IMG/VR virus record: IMGVR_UViG_3300012209_000008 | Location: 1 to 64,000 of that record | Direction: 5' to 3' (one strand) | Source: a virus | Length of the DNA stretch: 64,000 nucleotides | Shown: positions 31,272 to 40,504 of the stretch, one piece after another | How the letters are laid out: every line of letters starts with the position of its first letter | Numbering within the stretch: the stretch's first letter is position 1 | Program-made: the position numbers and the translations under genes | Notes under the pieces: model-generated | Told to the model about the DNA's origin: nothing | The model's database searches: none | The model's input: the letters and a program-made list of their open reading frames with translations, nothing else

Positions 31272-33007
31272 ACGAGTGCCGCCTGAGCTAAGGTAGTCAC
31301 AGCAGTTGGATTCGTCCCGAGCTTGACCACTTGGAGTCCGTGCTGGCCTCTCAGCTGCAGCAAGGTGGGGAGACTGAAATCGAAGAACTCGCTCAATCCG
31401 CCGCTATCACTGCCGGTCACCACGGCGCCACCGTTTACCGAACATTGAGTTTCCACATGGTTATCCGCGAACCAGCGGGAGAACGTTTCCACCACCGCGC
31501 CATACACAATGCCTGGTGCCGCCACCAGGCTGTCGGAGAGGTAGGAGGGGCTTGCCCGGACTTCACTGATGGTCTGGGGCCCGCCGTTGCCCCACATGAT
31601 TCGCTGCCGAGGGTAATTTGCCGCGCTATCTGCCAAGATCAGGGCATTGTCAAAGGCACTCGTGCCCGCGATGTTGCGTTGAGCCAATCCAACATCGATG
31701 TGCTTCTGGTAGCACCAGACTGGCTGCGTTTGGTAGCTCCAGGGCGTCGTGACCAGATCCGAACTTCGCGAAGCGGTCCCGGTAGTAGTCGCCATGTAGC
31801 TCGTCGGCGTGCCCTTGATCGTCGTGCCCCACCGCTCAAGTTGCGCGCCCCAGAGGAGAAGGCCCTTCGTGCCGTCGCCCGCGTAAGCCGTGGAGGTCTG
31901 TGCGTGGGCCCCCGTGTCGTACACGCGAACCTGAAACTGTGTGGATGTGATGCCGCCGTTGACTGCGCCCCAGATGCCAACCCAGAACCATCCATTGGCA
32001 AGCGGGACGATGACCGAGCCGGTCAGAACGCCTGCACCGATGACGCCGAAGGTCGTGATCGTACCGGCTGTCAAGTCGCCCCAGACGCCGTACCCGTTCG
32101 CACCGCTCGGATCGAGATTAAAGAGCTGGAACCCGGTGTACCCGTTTGCTTTGATGAACACTGACACGGCAGAGAACTCGGCGGATGTGATCGTGATGTT
32201 TTGAACGATGTTGTGGAGCGCCGAACTCGTTGTGTTTGGCACCAAGCCGCTCGCCGTCGTCGTCAGGTCGGGTGCTGACGCGACGTTGTTTGTCGCCGTG
32301 CTTTGTCCAGTTCCCCATGGGGTCGTGGCGAGTGCCTGCGACTGGAGGCATGAATTGACCGACGCCACCTCCAGCAATGTGACGCGCACCGTACTCCCGA
32401 GCCCTAACGGGTAATGATCGTCCCGGATGACGCCTGCTGCTACGGTCCGCACCACTCCCGTGGCATCCCAATAGACAGCGCTGGAGGATCGGCTATTGGT
32501 CAGCGCCCGTGGCGCGCTTACACTCATGCCTGGCAGATACTCAAACAACAACCCCCGCAGGCTCTCGCCGTAGCTGCGCTGGCCGGTTCGGAACTTGACG
32601 TGATAGCGCTGGGACCCGTCCAACGGCTCCACCGCAGGCGGTCCGCTCCAGGGCTCGATCAGGTAGCCGTCCACGTAGTTGAGCGGCGCCGCGCGGTCCG
32701 GCACCAGCCGGACCAAACCGCGCTGCCGCGCCCACGTCAAGAGCGCATCCACCCCGTTGGGCGGGCTGCTCCCACTGGCGAGGATGGCGGCGATGTCGGC
32801 ATCCGGGACGTAGCGGAGATCTGCCTCCAGCGCATAGTCCGTGCCCACGTAGGCCCCGTCCTCGGTGCTCCCGTCAGCCGCTTCCACTGTGTCGCTCCCT
32901 TCCCGCGGCAACGGATAGGTTACGGGACTCTCCAGCGGATATGGGAAGTCCAGCCGGTTCTCTAGGGTGGAGCCCCAGAAGAGTTGGGGGAGCGGCAGCG
33001 TCGCCAT
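31268..33007 (-). CDS. Minor tail protein, paralogue 2
   Basis: 579 residues, paralogous to the gene upstream of it (33008-34702). Shared N-terminus: LPQLFWGSTLENRLDFPYPLESPVTY, GTDYALEADLRYVPDADI and YVDGYLIEPWSG. The middle contains a jelly-roll-like module (VIVPLANGWFWVGIWG). Likely a tail-tip structural protein that arose by tandem duplication. Confidence 0.75.
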   Translation of the reverse strand: MATLPLPQLFWGSTLENRLDFPYPLESPVTYPLPREGSDTVEAADGSTEDGAYVGTDYALEADLRYVPDADIAAILASGSSPPNGVDALLTWARQRGLVRLVPDRAAPLNYVDGYLIEPWSGPPAVEPLDGSQRYHVKFRTGQRSYGESLRGLLFEYLPGMSVSAPRALTNSRSSSAVYWDATGVVRTVAAGVIRDDHYPLGLGSTVRVTLLEVASVNSCLQSQALATTPWGTGQSTATNNVASAPDLTTTASGLVPNTTSSALHNIVQNITITSAEFSAVSVFIKANGYTGFQLFNLDPSGANGYGVWGDLTAGTITTFGVIGAGVLTGSVIVPLANGWFWVGIWGAVNGGITSTQFQVRVYDTGAHAQTSTAYAGDGTKGLLLWGAQLERWGTTIKGTPTSYMATTTGTASRSSDLVTTPWSYQTQPVWCYQKHIDVGLAQRNIAGTSAFDNALILADSAANYPRQRIMWGNGGPQTISEVRASPSYLSDSLVAAPGIVYGAVVETFSRWFADNHVETQCSVNGGAVVTGSDSGGLSEFFDFSLPTLLQLRGQHGLQVVKLGTNPTAVTTLAQAALV

Positions 33008-34702
33008 TTAGACCACACGCGCTAGGGCCAGCGAGTTCACGGGTTGGGCGCCGCCGTAGGGACCACTTTTGATCCGGTTGAGGCCCATATAGGCACGCAG
33101 ACCCCCGATGTTGCCGATGGAGAGAATAGGCGATGTCCAAGCAGGCTGAAAGGCCAGGGGCCCGCTCGGTCCCGCGACTACCTCGGGGCCCCCATTTACC
33201 GACACCCGAAGGGTCACAGCACCAGTGGCATCAAGGACCCGCAGCACCTCGACAATGTCCCCGGGGTTGAGGGCGCCTACCACAGCATTGGCCTGCACCG
33301 TCCCGCTGTTGGATGAATGCAGCCCAGTGAAGGTGAGGGCACTCTTGACAATGTAGGCCCGGGTCGCGCCGAAGCCCGTGTCCCCGGTCTGCAGAATGGA
33401 ATAGGTTTGGGTGCCATCGGTATCGGGACACCAGTCCACGTACTTGACATAGTCCCACTGGGCCTGTGGCGCGTAGTTCCAGGGGGCTGTGAGGACATCC
33501 GCCACACTGGAGGTTGGTGTATAGGACGCCACTTGCTTGCGGACGGTCCCGTGGACCGCGGTGGCACCCCAATAGTACACGCCACTCGCTCCGTCACCGA
33601 TATAGGAGTTGTTGCCACTCGCGTCTTGGGTAAAGAGCTTCAGGACGTAGCTGGCCGAGGCATTGTCCAACACCCCGCGGAACCAGATCATGTACCAGCC
33701 ATTCGCGAGCGGGACAATCGTCGAGGCCGCGACGACAGCCCCGGTCCCAGCAGTGATCGGTGTAACCGTTCCCGCCCGGAGGTCATAGTTGACGCCGATG
33801 ATATGGTCGTTCGCGACATTGGAGACGCGGAACGTTCCGCGGTAGCGTCCGCCGGAGCGCAAGAACCCCAACGCCGTGATGGGATCACCCGCCGTGACAG
33901 TGATCGCCGTTGTGAGATTGCACGAGTGAAACTGGGCGGATACATCGCTACTCTCCACAAGGAGATCCGCCGTGACGTTCTGATCCGGGGCCTTCGCCAC
34001 GTTCGCACTCACCGTCAACAATGTCTTGGTCCACGAGGCCGCGGTCAGGTCTTCGGGGTTCGGGATGTCATTCCCGACGGCGTCCTCCAGCAGGGTCGTC
34101 TGAAGCCCGCTGCTGTAGTGCTTGTCGCAGATAACCCCGCTCGCCTCCTGTACCAGATAGCCGTAGGCCCCAAGGCGGTAACCCACCGAGGCCCGCGTGA
34201 AGGTATGCGCCAAGGGGTTATTGAGATCCGTCCCCGGCCCGTACTCGTAAAACAGCCCCCGCTGCGCAATCCCGTAGTGGCGGTCCCGGCTCCGGAGCTT
34301 CAGATGAGGTGAGTAGAAGCCGTCCCGCTCCGTCCCCAGCGAGGTATTGAAGGGCTCGATCAACCAGCCATCCATATAGTTGGTCGGGAAGGTCCGGTCT
34401 GGCACGTAGCGGATCCGCTGGGGCTGGCGCTGGCGCCCCCAGGCCAGGAAGTTCTCCCAGGCGCTGAAGGGCTGGGGCAGGACATAGCCCACATTGAGAT
34501 CCCCCAGCGGCAGCCAACGCGCATCGCCTTCCAGGTAGTAGTCGGTGCCCTGATACCAGCTGTCTTCGGTCCCGCTGGGGTACTGCGCCGTCTCGCTCCC
34601 GCGCGGCTCCGCATAGGTGACGAGGTTGTCCAGCGGGTACGGCAGATCCAACACCGTGTCCAAGGTCGGTCCGAAGAGGAGTTGGGGGAGCGGTTGGGGC
34701 AT
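33008..34702 (-). CDS. Minor tail protein, paralogue 1
   Basis: 564 residues. N-terminal LPQLLFGPTLDTVLDLPYPLDNLVTY and GTDYYLEGDARWLPLGDL match the next gene residue for residue in many places. A carbohydrate-binding-like module (PEDLTAASWTKTLLTVSAN ... VPLANGWYMIWFRG) is typical of phage tail proteins. Directly follows the tape measure gene, so probably a distal-tail or tip protein. Confidence 0.76.
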   Translation of the reverse strand: MPQPLPQLLFGPTLDTVLDLPYPLDNLVTYAEPRGSETAQYPSGTEDSWYQGTDYYLEGDARWLPLGDLNVGYVLPQPFSAWENFLAWGRQRQPQRIRYVPDRTFPTNYMDGWLIEPFNTSLGTERDGFYSPHLKLRSRDRHYGIAQRGLFYEYGPGTDLNNPLAHTFTRASVGYRLGAYGYLVQEASGVICDKHYSSGLQTTLLEDAVGNDIPNPEDLTAASWTKTLLTVSANVAKAPDQNVTADLLVESSDVSAQFHSCNLTTAITVTAGDPITALGFLRSGGRYRGTFRVSNVANDHIIGVNYDLRAGTVTPITAGTGAVVAASTIVPLANGWYMIWFRGVLDNASASYVLKLFTQDASGNNSYIGDGASGVYYWGATAVHGTVRKQVASYTPTSSVADVLTAPWNYAPQAQWDYVKYVDWCPDTDGTQTYSILQTGDTGFGATRAYIVKSALTFTGLHSSNSGTVQANAVVGALNPGDIVEVLRVLDATGAVTLRVSVNGGPEVVAGPSGPLAFQPAWTSPILSIGNIGGLRAYMGLNRIKSGPYGGAQPVNSLALARVV

Positions 34703-34706
34703 GGGC

Positions 34707-36527
34707 TTAGGCCGGGTGGACGGTCACTTCGGTGATCCCGCGCGACACCAATTCCTTGTAGGCTTTGGCAAAGGCATCGGCCTGATCCGGATTGGTCATG
34801 TCCAAGACGCCGCCCTGGATGTAGATGTCGCCCTTCCGCGCCGCTGGCGCATTGGCCCCGGCGGGACCGGTCAGCGTACTCCCGGCCGGACTGCCACTGC
34901 TGCTCCCACCGCCCCCACTGGCCGCCGAGAAGCCAATAGCCAACGCGCCGAAGATAGCCGCGGCCTTGAAGTGATTTGCGGCGGCCACCCCAGCCCCGGG
35001 GATCCCGGGGAAGATGGCCGTAGCCAGCGCCGCAAGCCCCTCGCCGAATTCAAAGGCTGCCTTCGACGCGGCCATGGAGGCCATCGCGTGCAGGAAGGCC
35101 TTGCCGCTGATTCCGCTGCCCGAGACAATCCCCTGGAACAAGGACTCAAACCCCGCCGAGAGAACCTGGGTCACTTCGTGCATCTCGTTCAGCTGATTCA
35201 CGAGCGCAGCCGTGGCCTCCTTGACGGGGATCCCGTTCGCCACCATGTCCCGGAGCTTTTTCCAGGCCCCGGCGTTGTCCCCCACGGCCTGGCTGAAGCG
35301 CCCGAGCACGTCGTGATTCTTGGCGTCAAACTCCGTGAGCTTGACGTCAATCTGGTCCAGCGTCCGGAACACCTCCGTTTCCGGACCGGTGGGCTCGCTG
35401 GCCACCCCGCCCTCCGAAGAGGTTTGCAGGGGGCCTTCGCCCTTGGCCCGTTGACCGGCCTGCGTGTCAAAGAGCTCGATGGCTTTCTGCCGCGCGTCGT
35501 TCACCTTCTTTTGCTGATCGTACAGTTTGGTTAGCGCGAGGGTCTCCTCTTCATTCTTGACCTTGGCTTCCGTCTCCTGGGCGTTGAGCCCTTCCTGGGC
35601 GGCCTGCGCGCGCACGAGCTGGATCCGGAAGGCATCCACCTGTTCGGTAGTGAACCCAATGGTGGTCCCCTCCCGCACCAGCAACTCCAGGTGATGGATC
35701 TTGGCCGCACTGGTAATCTTCTGCGCGGAGACGTAGGCCTGCAATTGCCGGATGTTCTCGGCCAGGGCGGGGTCAAGCTGCAGGATGCCCGTCTTGAACA
35801 ACTCCGCCTCATCCCGGCCCTTTTGGAACCCAATGACCTGAGCCTCCAGCGACTGCTGCAGGTTGGTGGCGGGCTCCTCTGCTTTGGCCAACGCCGCATT
35901 GAGTTCCTTGAACTGCTTGATGGCCGCATCGGTATCATCCCCCACGGACCGCAGTGTCCCATCCGTCTGGATCCACACCTCCCCATTGCCCAGGGCCAAC
36001 TCATTCTGTTTTTCAATCTCCACACCAGCCTTCGCCACGGTCTTTCCAACAAGCTCCTGGAGGTCCACCACATCCCGCGCCGCATTGCCCATCTTGTCCA
36101 TCTCGGTGGCCATGGCACTGTAGCGCTTCTCCAGCTCCGCCACATGCTTCCCGTGCTCGGAGAAGTCCGTGGTGGCGAGCTTGATGATCCCAGCAATCGC
36201 GGCCACCGCAGCGGCCGCGACCAACACCGCCCCATGTCCACCCCCGAAGAGCAAGAGTCCTTCCGTGAGCCGCGCCGCTTCCGAGTTCATCCCGGTCATC
36301 TGGATGGCCCCGAACGCCAACCCCGTGCTCAGCCGCCGAATGGAGCCTTCCCCAGAGGAGAAGTGCTCGTTGAGCTTCCCCATCAGCCCGCCCGTCTGGG
36401 TGAGCGGGGTATTGACGCTGTTGACCTTGATGTTGAGGTCGGACAGCCCGGTCTTGACCGCGTTGAGTTCCGCCTCGGTCAGGTTTTTTGCGACGATCGC
36501 AAGGGTGACAGTCCCCTCATTAGGCAT
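34707..36527 (-). CDS. Tail tape measure protein
   Basis: 606 residues from ATG 36527 (GAGG upstream). Long helical coiled-coil regions, an N-terminal VTLAIVAKNLTEAELNAVKTGL, hydrophobic membrane-like stretches (GAVLVAAAAVAAIAGIIKL at about residue 100, and an Ala/Gly-rich segment near 500) and a position after the tail assembly chaperones. It sets tail length and probably enters the host membrane during DNA ejection. Modest size predicts a short tail for a siphovirus. Confidence 0.85.
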   Translation of the reverse strand: MPNEGTVTLAIVAKNLTEAELNAVKTGLSDLNIKVNSVNTPLTQTGGLMGKLNEHFSSGEGSIRRLSTGLAFGAIQMTGMNSEAARLTEGLLLFGGGHGAVLVAAAAVAAIAGIIKLATTDFSEHGKHVAELEKRYSAMATEMDKMGNAARDVVDLQELVGKTVAKAGVEIEKQNELALGNGEVWIQTDGTLRSVGDDTDAAIKQFKELNAALAKAEEPATNLQQSLEAQVIGFQKGRDEAELFKTGILQLDPALAENIRQLQAYVSAQKITSAAKIHHLELLVREGTTIGFTTEQVDAFRIQLVRAQAAQEGLNAQETEAKVKNEEETLALTKLYDQQKKVNDARQKAIELFDTQAGQRAKGEGPLQTSSEGGVASEPTGPETEVFRTLDQIDVKLTEFDAKNHDVLGRFSQAVGDNAGAWKKLRDMVANGIPVKEATAALVNQLNEMHEVTQVLSAGFESLFQGIVSGSGISGKAFLHAMASMAASKAAFEFGEGLAALATAIFPGIPGAGVAAANHFKAAAIFGALAIGFSAASGGGGSSSGSPAGSTLTGPAGANAPAARKGDIYIQGGVLDMTNPDQADAFAKAYKELVSRGITEVTVHPA

Positions 36528-37053
36528 CGAAGTGACCTCTTCCATAAACAAGCGCTAGACCACGCCGGATCTGTTGCTGGCGTTTGGCGCTCATAAATTG
36601 ATATATGGTCAACTGAATGCCACGGGCGCGTGCACCACCGCACGACCATTCCCAAATCAACTTGTTGGGACCATTAGCGTGGCGTCGTAGATAACCGCCA
36701 AACCAATCAAAGAGTCGTTGAAGAGGCTCCCGATTCACTTGTACTGCGCTGACCCCTTTTCCAAAACACCCTTCCCCCTCCAGAAACCCGGCTGCCCAAG
36801 TTACATCCTTGGTGCAGGGTCTGATACTGGATAGGCGAGTGTGCTTAGCACTACTACCTAACCGCAATGCGTGGGCAGACCGGAGCATCCGACACACGGT
36901 CTGCTGGCGTTCATCTTTTCCCATAGCCCGCCACCGCCGCTGGTTAGCAGCAGAAACGCCTGCTGACACTAGTTTTCTGTAGGTAGGATCCTGCCATCGA
37001 CGCCTCGCGGCATCTCGGTCCCTGATTCCACCAGTGCCTTTGGGTCTGGCCAT
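36520..37053 (-). CDS. LAGLIDADG-type homing endonuclease
   Basis: 177 residues. AAGFLEGEGCF (residues 87-97) is the LAGLIDADG helix with its metal-binding acidic residue. It is followed by the usual strand (KGVSAVQVNREPLQRLFDWFGG) and a C-terminal RQQQIRRGL. The first 45 residues are basic (RRRWQDPTYRKLVSAGVSAANQRRW) and look like a DNA-binding segment. A free-standing selfish gene inserted between the tail chaperone and tape measure genes. Local base composition is visibly less GC-rich than its neighbours, consistent with transfer. Confidence 0.82.
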   Translation of the reverse strand: MARPKGTGGIRDRDAARRRWQDPTYRKLVSAGVSAANQRRWRAMGKDERQQTVCRMLRSAHALRLGSSAKHTRLSSIRPCTKDVTWAAGFLEGEGCFGKGVSAVQVNREPLQRLFDWFGGYLRRHANGPNKLIWEWSCGGARARGIQLTIYQFMSAKRQQQIRRGLALVYGRGHFDA

Positions 37054-37056
37054 GGC

Positions 37057-37362
37057 TCAGCGCTCCGCGTCGGTGAAGGCTTCGTCCAGATCCGCGTGCG
37101 GGATCTGCCCCACGGTCAACGCCACCCCCGTCTGCGCGGCCTGGCCCGCGTTCAAGCGCGCCAACGCCAACACGCTGAACAGCCGGGTGTACATCATCTG
37201 AAACAACATCCAGGGGATGATCCCGTCACTGGTCGGCCAACTGGGGCTGAGGTACGGCATCCCGGGGTAGAAAAAGCAGAACCGAGCCACCTGGAGCCCG
37301 TAGTCCACCGACACGGTGGCCTGCTTGAGCCGCTGGGCGCGCCGGAGTCCTTCCGCCGTCAT
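37057..37362 (-). CDS. Tail assembly chaperone, T part
   Basis: 101 residues as a free frame, but more likely the C-terminal part of a -1 frameshift fusion. The frame is open upstream as far as the slippery site at 37473-37479. Hydrophobic middle (QVARFCFFYPGMPYL, IPWMLFQMMYTRLF). Lies between the chaperone G gene and the tape measure gene (with a homing gene inserted after it). Confidence 0.7.
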   Translation of the reverse strand: MTAEGLRRAQRLKQATVSVDYGLQVARFCFFYPGMPYLSPSWPTSDGIIPWMLFQMMYTRLFSVLALARLNAGQAAQTGVALTVGQIPHADLDEAFTDAER

Positions 37363-37757
37363 CAGTCCCCAGCCGCCGTCATCGCGGTCGGCGGCGCCGC
37401 GCTCTCGCCCACCGGCCGCTCCGTCCGTTCCAGCGGTAGCGTCCGGGCCGGTCGGGGCCGCCGCTGGGAGGCCAAAAAATCGGCCATCGCTTCCTGGACC
37501 CCCTGCGGGGTCAGGTCCATGATCTTGTCCACCACCGGCGCCGGGAACATGGACCCCAGGATCTCCCGGAACACCCCCTCTACCCGCGCCAACATGCCCT
37601 GGCTGTTCTCGTCCAGCGCCGCCACCTCGGCGAGCTTGGTCTGGTTCTCGGCCATCTGATGATGGCTGAGGATCTTGCCCGTGTACACGTTGCCGTCTAG
37701 GTCCGTGAAGGTGGGGGGCTTCAGCGCATTGCGATACTCCCGAGCATCAAAGGCCAT
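37362..37757 (-). CDS. Tail assembly chaperone, G part
   Basis: 131 residues, ATG 37757 after GGAAGGAGCC. Contains PTFTDLDGNVYTGKILSHHQMAE and a helix rich in acidic residues, as in lambda gpG-like chaperones. GAT TTT TTG carries the heptamer T-TTT-TTG at 37479-37473, in the correct register for -1 slippage. Confidence 0.75.
   Translation of the reverse strand: MAFDAREYRNALKPPTFTDLDGNVYTGKILSHHQMAENQTKLAEVAALDENSQGMLARVEGVFREILGSMFPAPVVDKIMDLTPQGVQEAMADFLASQRRPRPARTLPLERTERPVGESAAPPTAMTAAGD
37473..37479 (-). promoter_or_regulatory. Programmed -1 frameshift site (T TTT TTG)
   Basis: Canonical X-XXY-YYZ heptamer in the zero frame of the G gene. After slippage the -1 frame is open for 37 codons and joins the T gene in frame, giving a GT fusion of about 233 residues. 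Confidence 0.75.
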
Positions 37758-37939
37758 ACGTCCGGCTCCTTCCCACTGGGGAACACGTGTCTGGGGTTGC
37801 AGAGCACCGGGCCGGGCAGGGCGCCGCGGCGGGCGGAGGAGCCGGTAAGGAGAGGTGCGCGGTGATCTCGCGGTCGCGCCCCCGCGGATCCGCTTGCGCG
37901 GACCGGACTAGGCCTAGCGTGCGCCCGAGCCGCTAGAAC

Positions 37940-38938
37940 CTAGTTGAAGACAATGTTGTAGTCGTCATTGGCCGTGGGGGTGCTCGTGGTGAGCTGATAG
38001 GTCAGCGTCACCGTGGCCGCCTCCCCGTCCTTGCCCTCCTTCACATCGATCAAGAAGGCCTGGGGCGCCGTAAAGGTCCACTTGTTGTACTGGACACTGC
38101 CCACCGTGAAGGCGATGTTGACGGTCGGGGGCTGGGCCGCGAGTGTCCCGTACCCACCCGCCTGCATCTCGTAGGGGTTGAGGGTGGTGGCCCCGGACCA
38201 GGGCGCCGCCACCGTCAACGTATCCTCCTCCAACTCAATGATCAGCTCCGCGTCCCGCCGTCCCACGCCGAAGCCAATGTGGCCGAGCGCCGGAGCGGGC
38301 CCGCTGATGTCCAGCCGCGGATGGATGCTGAGCTTCTTCTTGAACTCGATCTTGCGCACCTTGCCCGGCGTGTAGCTGCCGATGGTGAGCGCAATCCCCA
38401 CCCCTTCCGGTGGGAACACGGTGGAGTTGTAGGTGATGGCCGGGACGGCCACATCCGTCGGCGAGACATCCAGCCGTCCGTCCACCGTGAACAGGAAGTG
38501 GGGAATGCCGGCCTTTTCCAGCGTGAAGGCAAAGTCCGCATAGGCCCCCACGATGGGCCACAGCTGCCCGCGGCTGTAGGCGGAAAAGAAGCCACTGGAG
38601 TAGGGCGGTGGCCCGCTGAAGGGGGTGTAGGTCCACTTCTCGGAGCCGCCCGCGAAGCTCCCGGCCGCCGTGTGCCCGGCCATCTGGAGGAGGACGTGGG
38701 AGTCCAGCGGCACCACGCTTGCGCTGTAGGCGGCGCCCGCGCCCCGCGCCTCAATCTCTACCGGGAACTTGACCACGCGGCCACGCGGCGCCACCCGGAG
38801 CCACGGCGCCCCGGAGCCGACCGCCGGAATCCGCTCGCCCTTGGAGGCCCAGTCATACGTCATGAGCGCTTCCTTGGCCATCAGGATCCCGTCGGTCCCG
38901 GCCACCAGCGAGCCGCCGCTGGCATAGGTCGCCTCCAC
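37940..38938 (-). CDS. Major tail tube protein
   Basis: 332 residues from GTG 38938, mostly beta-structured (VVKFPVEIEARGAG, KVRKIEFKKKLSIHP, AATVTLTYQLTTS), with position and size of a siphovirus tail tube protein. The frame continues upstream for 15 codons (SSKKQVILLGLLGK) to an ACG at 38983 that lies five bases after a perfect AGGAGG. That N-terminal strand is typical of tube proteins, so the true start is probably the ACG and the protein 347 residues long. Confidence 0.82.
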   Translation of the reverse strand: MEATYASGGSLVAGTDGILMAKEALMTYDWASKGERIPAVGSGAPWLRVAPRGRVVKFPVEIEARGAGAAYSASVVPLDSHVLLQMAGHTAAGSFAGGSEKWTYTPFSGPPPYSSGFFSAYSRGQLWPIVGAYADFAFTLEKAGIPHFLFTVDGRLDVSPTDVAVPAITYNSTVFPPEGVGIALTIGSYTPGKVRKIEFKKKLSIHPRLDISGPAPALGHIGFGVGRRDAELIIELEEDTLTVAAPWSGATTLNPYEMQAGGYGTLAAQPPTVNIAFTVGSVQYNKWTFTAPQAFLIDVKEGKDGEAATVTLTYQLTTSTPTANDDYNIVFN

Positions 38939-38992
38939 CTTGCCCAGCAGCCCTAAAAGGATGACCTGCTTTTTGCTCGACGTAGGCGCCTC

Positions 38993-39376
38993 CTACTTTC
39001 TGGGCTTGGGGGACGGCGCTGGCGCCTCCTGTCCCTCCCGGATCCGTTGGGCGGTCACGGCCGCCTTGCCAGCGGCTTTCCGCTGCTCCAGGACCCACTG
39101 CCGGGCAGCCGCCTCTCCGCTCGCTAAGACCTCCGCCGGCACCTCCACCGGCGCATCCGCGTCCGGAATCCCCGGGCCCCGATGGCCCCCCTTCATGAGG
39201 GTCCCGTCGGCGGCGCGGTGATCCAGTTCGGTGGCCGGCATCAGCACATGGGGAATGTTGCGCGCTTCCAACTCCGCCTTGTGCCACGCGGCCACGGCGG
39301 CGCGGTAGTCCGGCGCTTCGGCCAGTTCGGGTGGCACGGGGACTTCCTGGCCGCCCATGATGATCACTTCTGGCAT
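38993..39376 (-). CDS. Hypothetical virion-region protein
   Basis: 127 residues from ATG 39376 (GAGGAGCCT upstream). Acidic/Pro-rich N-terminus (MPEVIIMGGQEVPVPPELAE) and a helical, basic C-terminus. Between the tail terminator and tail tube genes. Possibly a head-tail accessory; unknown. Confidence 0.7.
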   Translation of the reverse strand: MPEVIIMGGQEVPVPPELAEAPDYRAAVAAWHKAELEARNIPHVLMPATELDHRAADGTLMKGGHRGPGIPDADAPVEVPAEVLASGEAAARQWVLEQRKAAGKAAVTAQRIREGQEAPAPSPKPRK

Positions 39377-39383
39377 AGGCTCC

Positions 39384-39938
39384 TCATGCCCAGGCATCCC
39401 GCAGTTGGAGGTCCAGCTCCACCACCCCGCGGATGACCCCGGCGCCGATGCCCTGCAGCGTGGGGCCAAAGCGGATCCGCTGACAGTTGCGAATCTCCAT
39501 CGTGTTGCGGACCCGCTGGAGCTGATTGGAGTCAAGGAGAAAGGTCTGCGTGCTCGCGACGATGGCCCGGAGCGTATACCAGCTCATGGCGTCGGCCACC
39601 TCGGAGTCGTGCTTCTGGGTGACGTAGGCCACCAGGAACGTCGCATTGGCATCCCGCACCGCTTGGGGTGGGAGCGTCCGCACCTGGCCCTCAAAGTCCC
39701 CCGGGGAACTCTGCCCCACCAAGATGATCGGGAACTTCACCGCGGGATCCGGCTCGCCGCGGGCCACCTTGGCGTTCCGCGTCGGGTCCAGCACCGCCAC
39801 GATCCGGTCCGGTCGCTTGTCCTGGGCATCCAGCGGCACCTTGGCCAGCCAGGTGTTGATGGACTGATCCTGGCCAGCGGCGTCCTTCAGGAGCCCGCTG
39901 TACCAATCCGTCAGGAGCCGGATGCCTTCCAGAATCAA
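39384..39938 (-). CDS. Tail terminator / completion protein
   Basis: 184 residues from TTG 39938, overlapping the previous stop (TTGA). The alpha/beta layout (ILEGIRLLTDWYSGLL at the start, IVAVLDPT, FPIILVGQSS, ELDLQLRD) and its place between the virion morphogenesis protein and the tail tube gene fit a tail terminator. Confidence 0.65.
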   Translation of the reverse strand: MILEGIRLLTDWYSGLLKDAAGQDQSINTWLAKVPLDAQDKRPDRIVAVLDPTRNAKVARGEPDPAVKFPIILVGQSSPGDFEGQVRTLPPQAVRDANATFLVAYVTQKHDSEVADAMSWYTLRAIVASTQTFLLDSNQLQRVRNTMEIRNCQRIRFGPTLQGIGAGVIRGVVELDLQLRDAWA

Positions 39939-40489
39939 CTCGGCGGCGCTCCTTCCACGATGTAGTCCCGCATCATCTGGGCCCACTGCTCGATCAATGG
40001 CGCAGGCATCACGGGCGGAATGAGGATGCGCGGCGGCACAATCTTGGGCACGGCGAACTGGGCCCGCCCCCAGCCGCTGACCGTGAACCCGGACTGATGG
40101 GCCAGCGCGTAGGGAAAGCCTGTGTCGCTTTGGACGGCGGTGCCGCGGACATAGACTTGCGTCGTGGTGCCCTGGCCGCCGATGGCCGAGATCCCTGCGT
40201 TGCCCGGCGTCGGCTTGACCAGGCTGGCCCAGAGCCGGTCGAACAGCCGGAGGATCCCCATGTTGCCCCGGCCCAGCCGGGCTTTGGCCGCCAGTGTCGC
40301 GTCGGTCAGCGGCGGCCAGGGGAATCCGCCCGCGTTGCCGTTGGTGGCAAACTGCTCCTCGAAGAAGCGATCCAGCGACGGCTTCACCCCGCCCAGCCAG
40401 ACCGGCGTCAGGTCCTTGGCGCGCTCCGCGAGCCCCGTGATCAGGTTGAGCGCGGGACCGACGGTGATCTGGGCGGACAGCTCCAGCAC
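39935..40489 (-). CDS. Phage virion morphogenesis protein (gpS-like)
   Basis: 184 residues. FFEEQFATNGNAGGFPWPPLTDATLAAK followed by GILRLFDRLWASL is the signature of the tail-completion/virion morphogenesis family (PF05069, P2 gpS and Mu gpG type). Involved in joining tails to heads. Confidence 0.8.
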   Translation of the reverse strand: MLELSAQITVGPALNLITGLAERAKDLTPVWLGGVKPSLDRFFEEQFATNGNAGGFPWPPLTDATLAAKARLGRGNMGILRLFDRLWASLVKPTPGNAGISAIGGQGTTTQVYVRGTAVQSDTGFPYALAHQSGFTVSGWGRAQFAVPKIVPPRILIPPVMPAPLIEQWAQMMRDYIVEGAPPS

Positions 40490-40504
40490 GCACCGCTCCT
40501 CCGC

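Noticed and set aside
36520-37053. Reading the gene as an intron-encoded endonuclease
   Set aside because: The flanking chaperone and tape measure genes are intact and not split, so a free-standing gene fits better.
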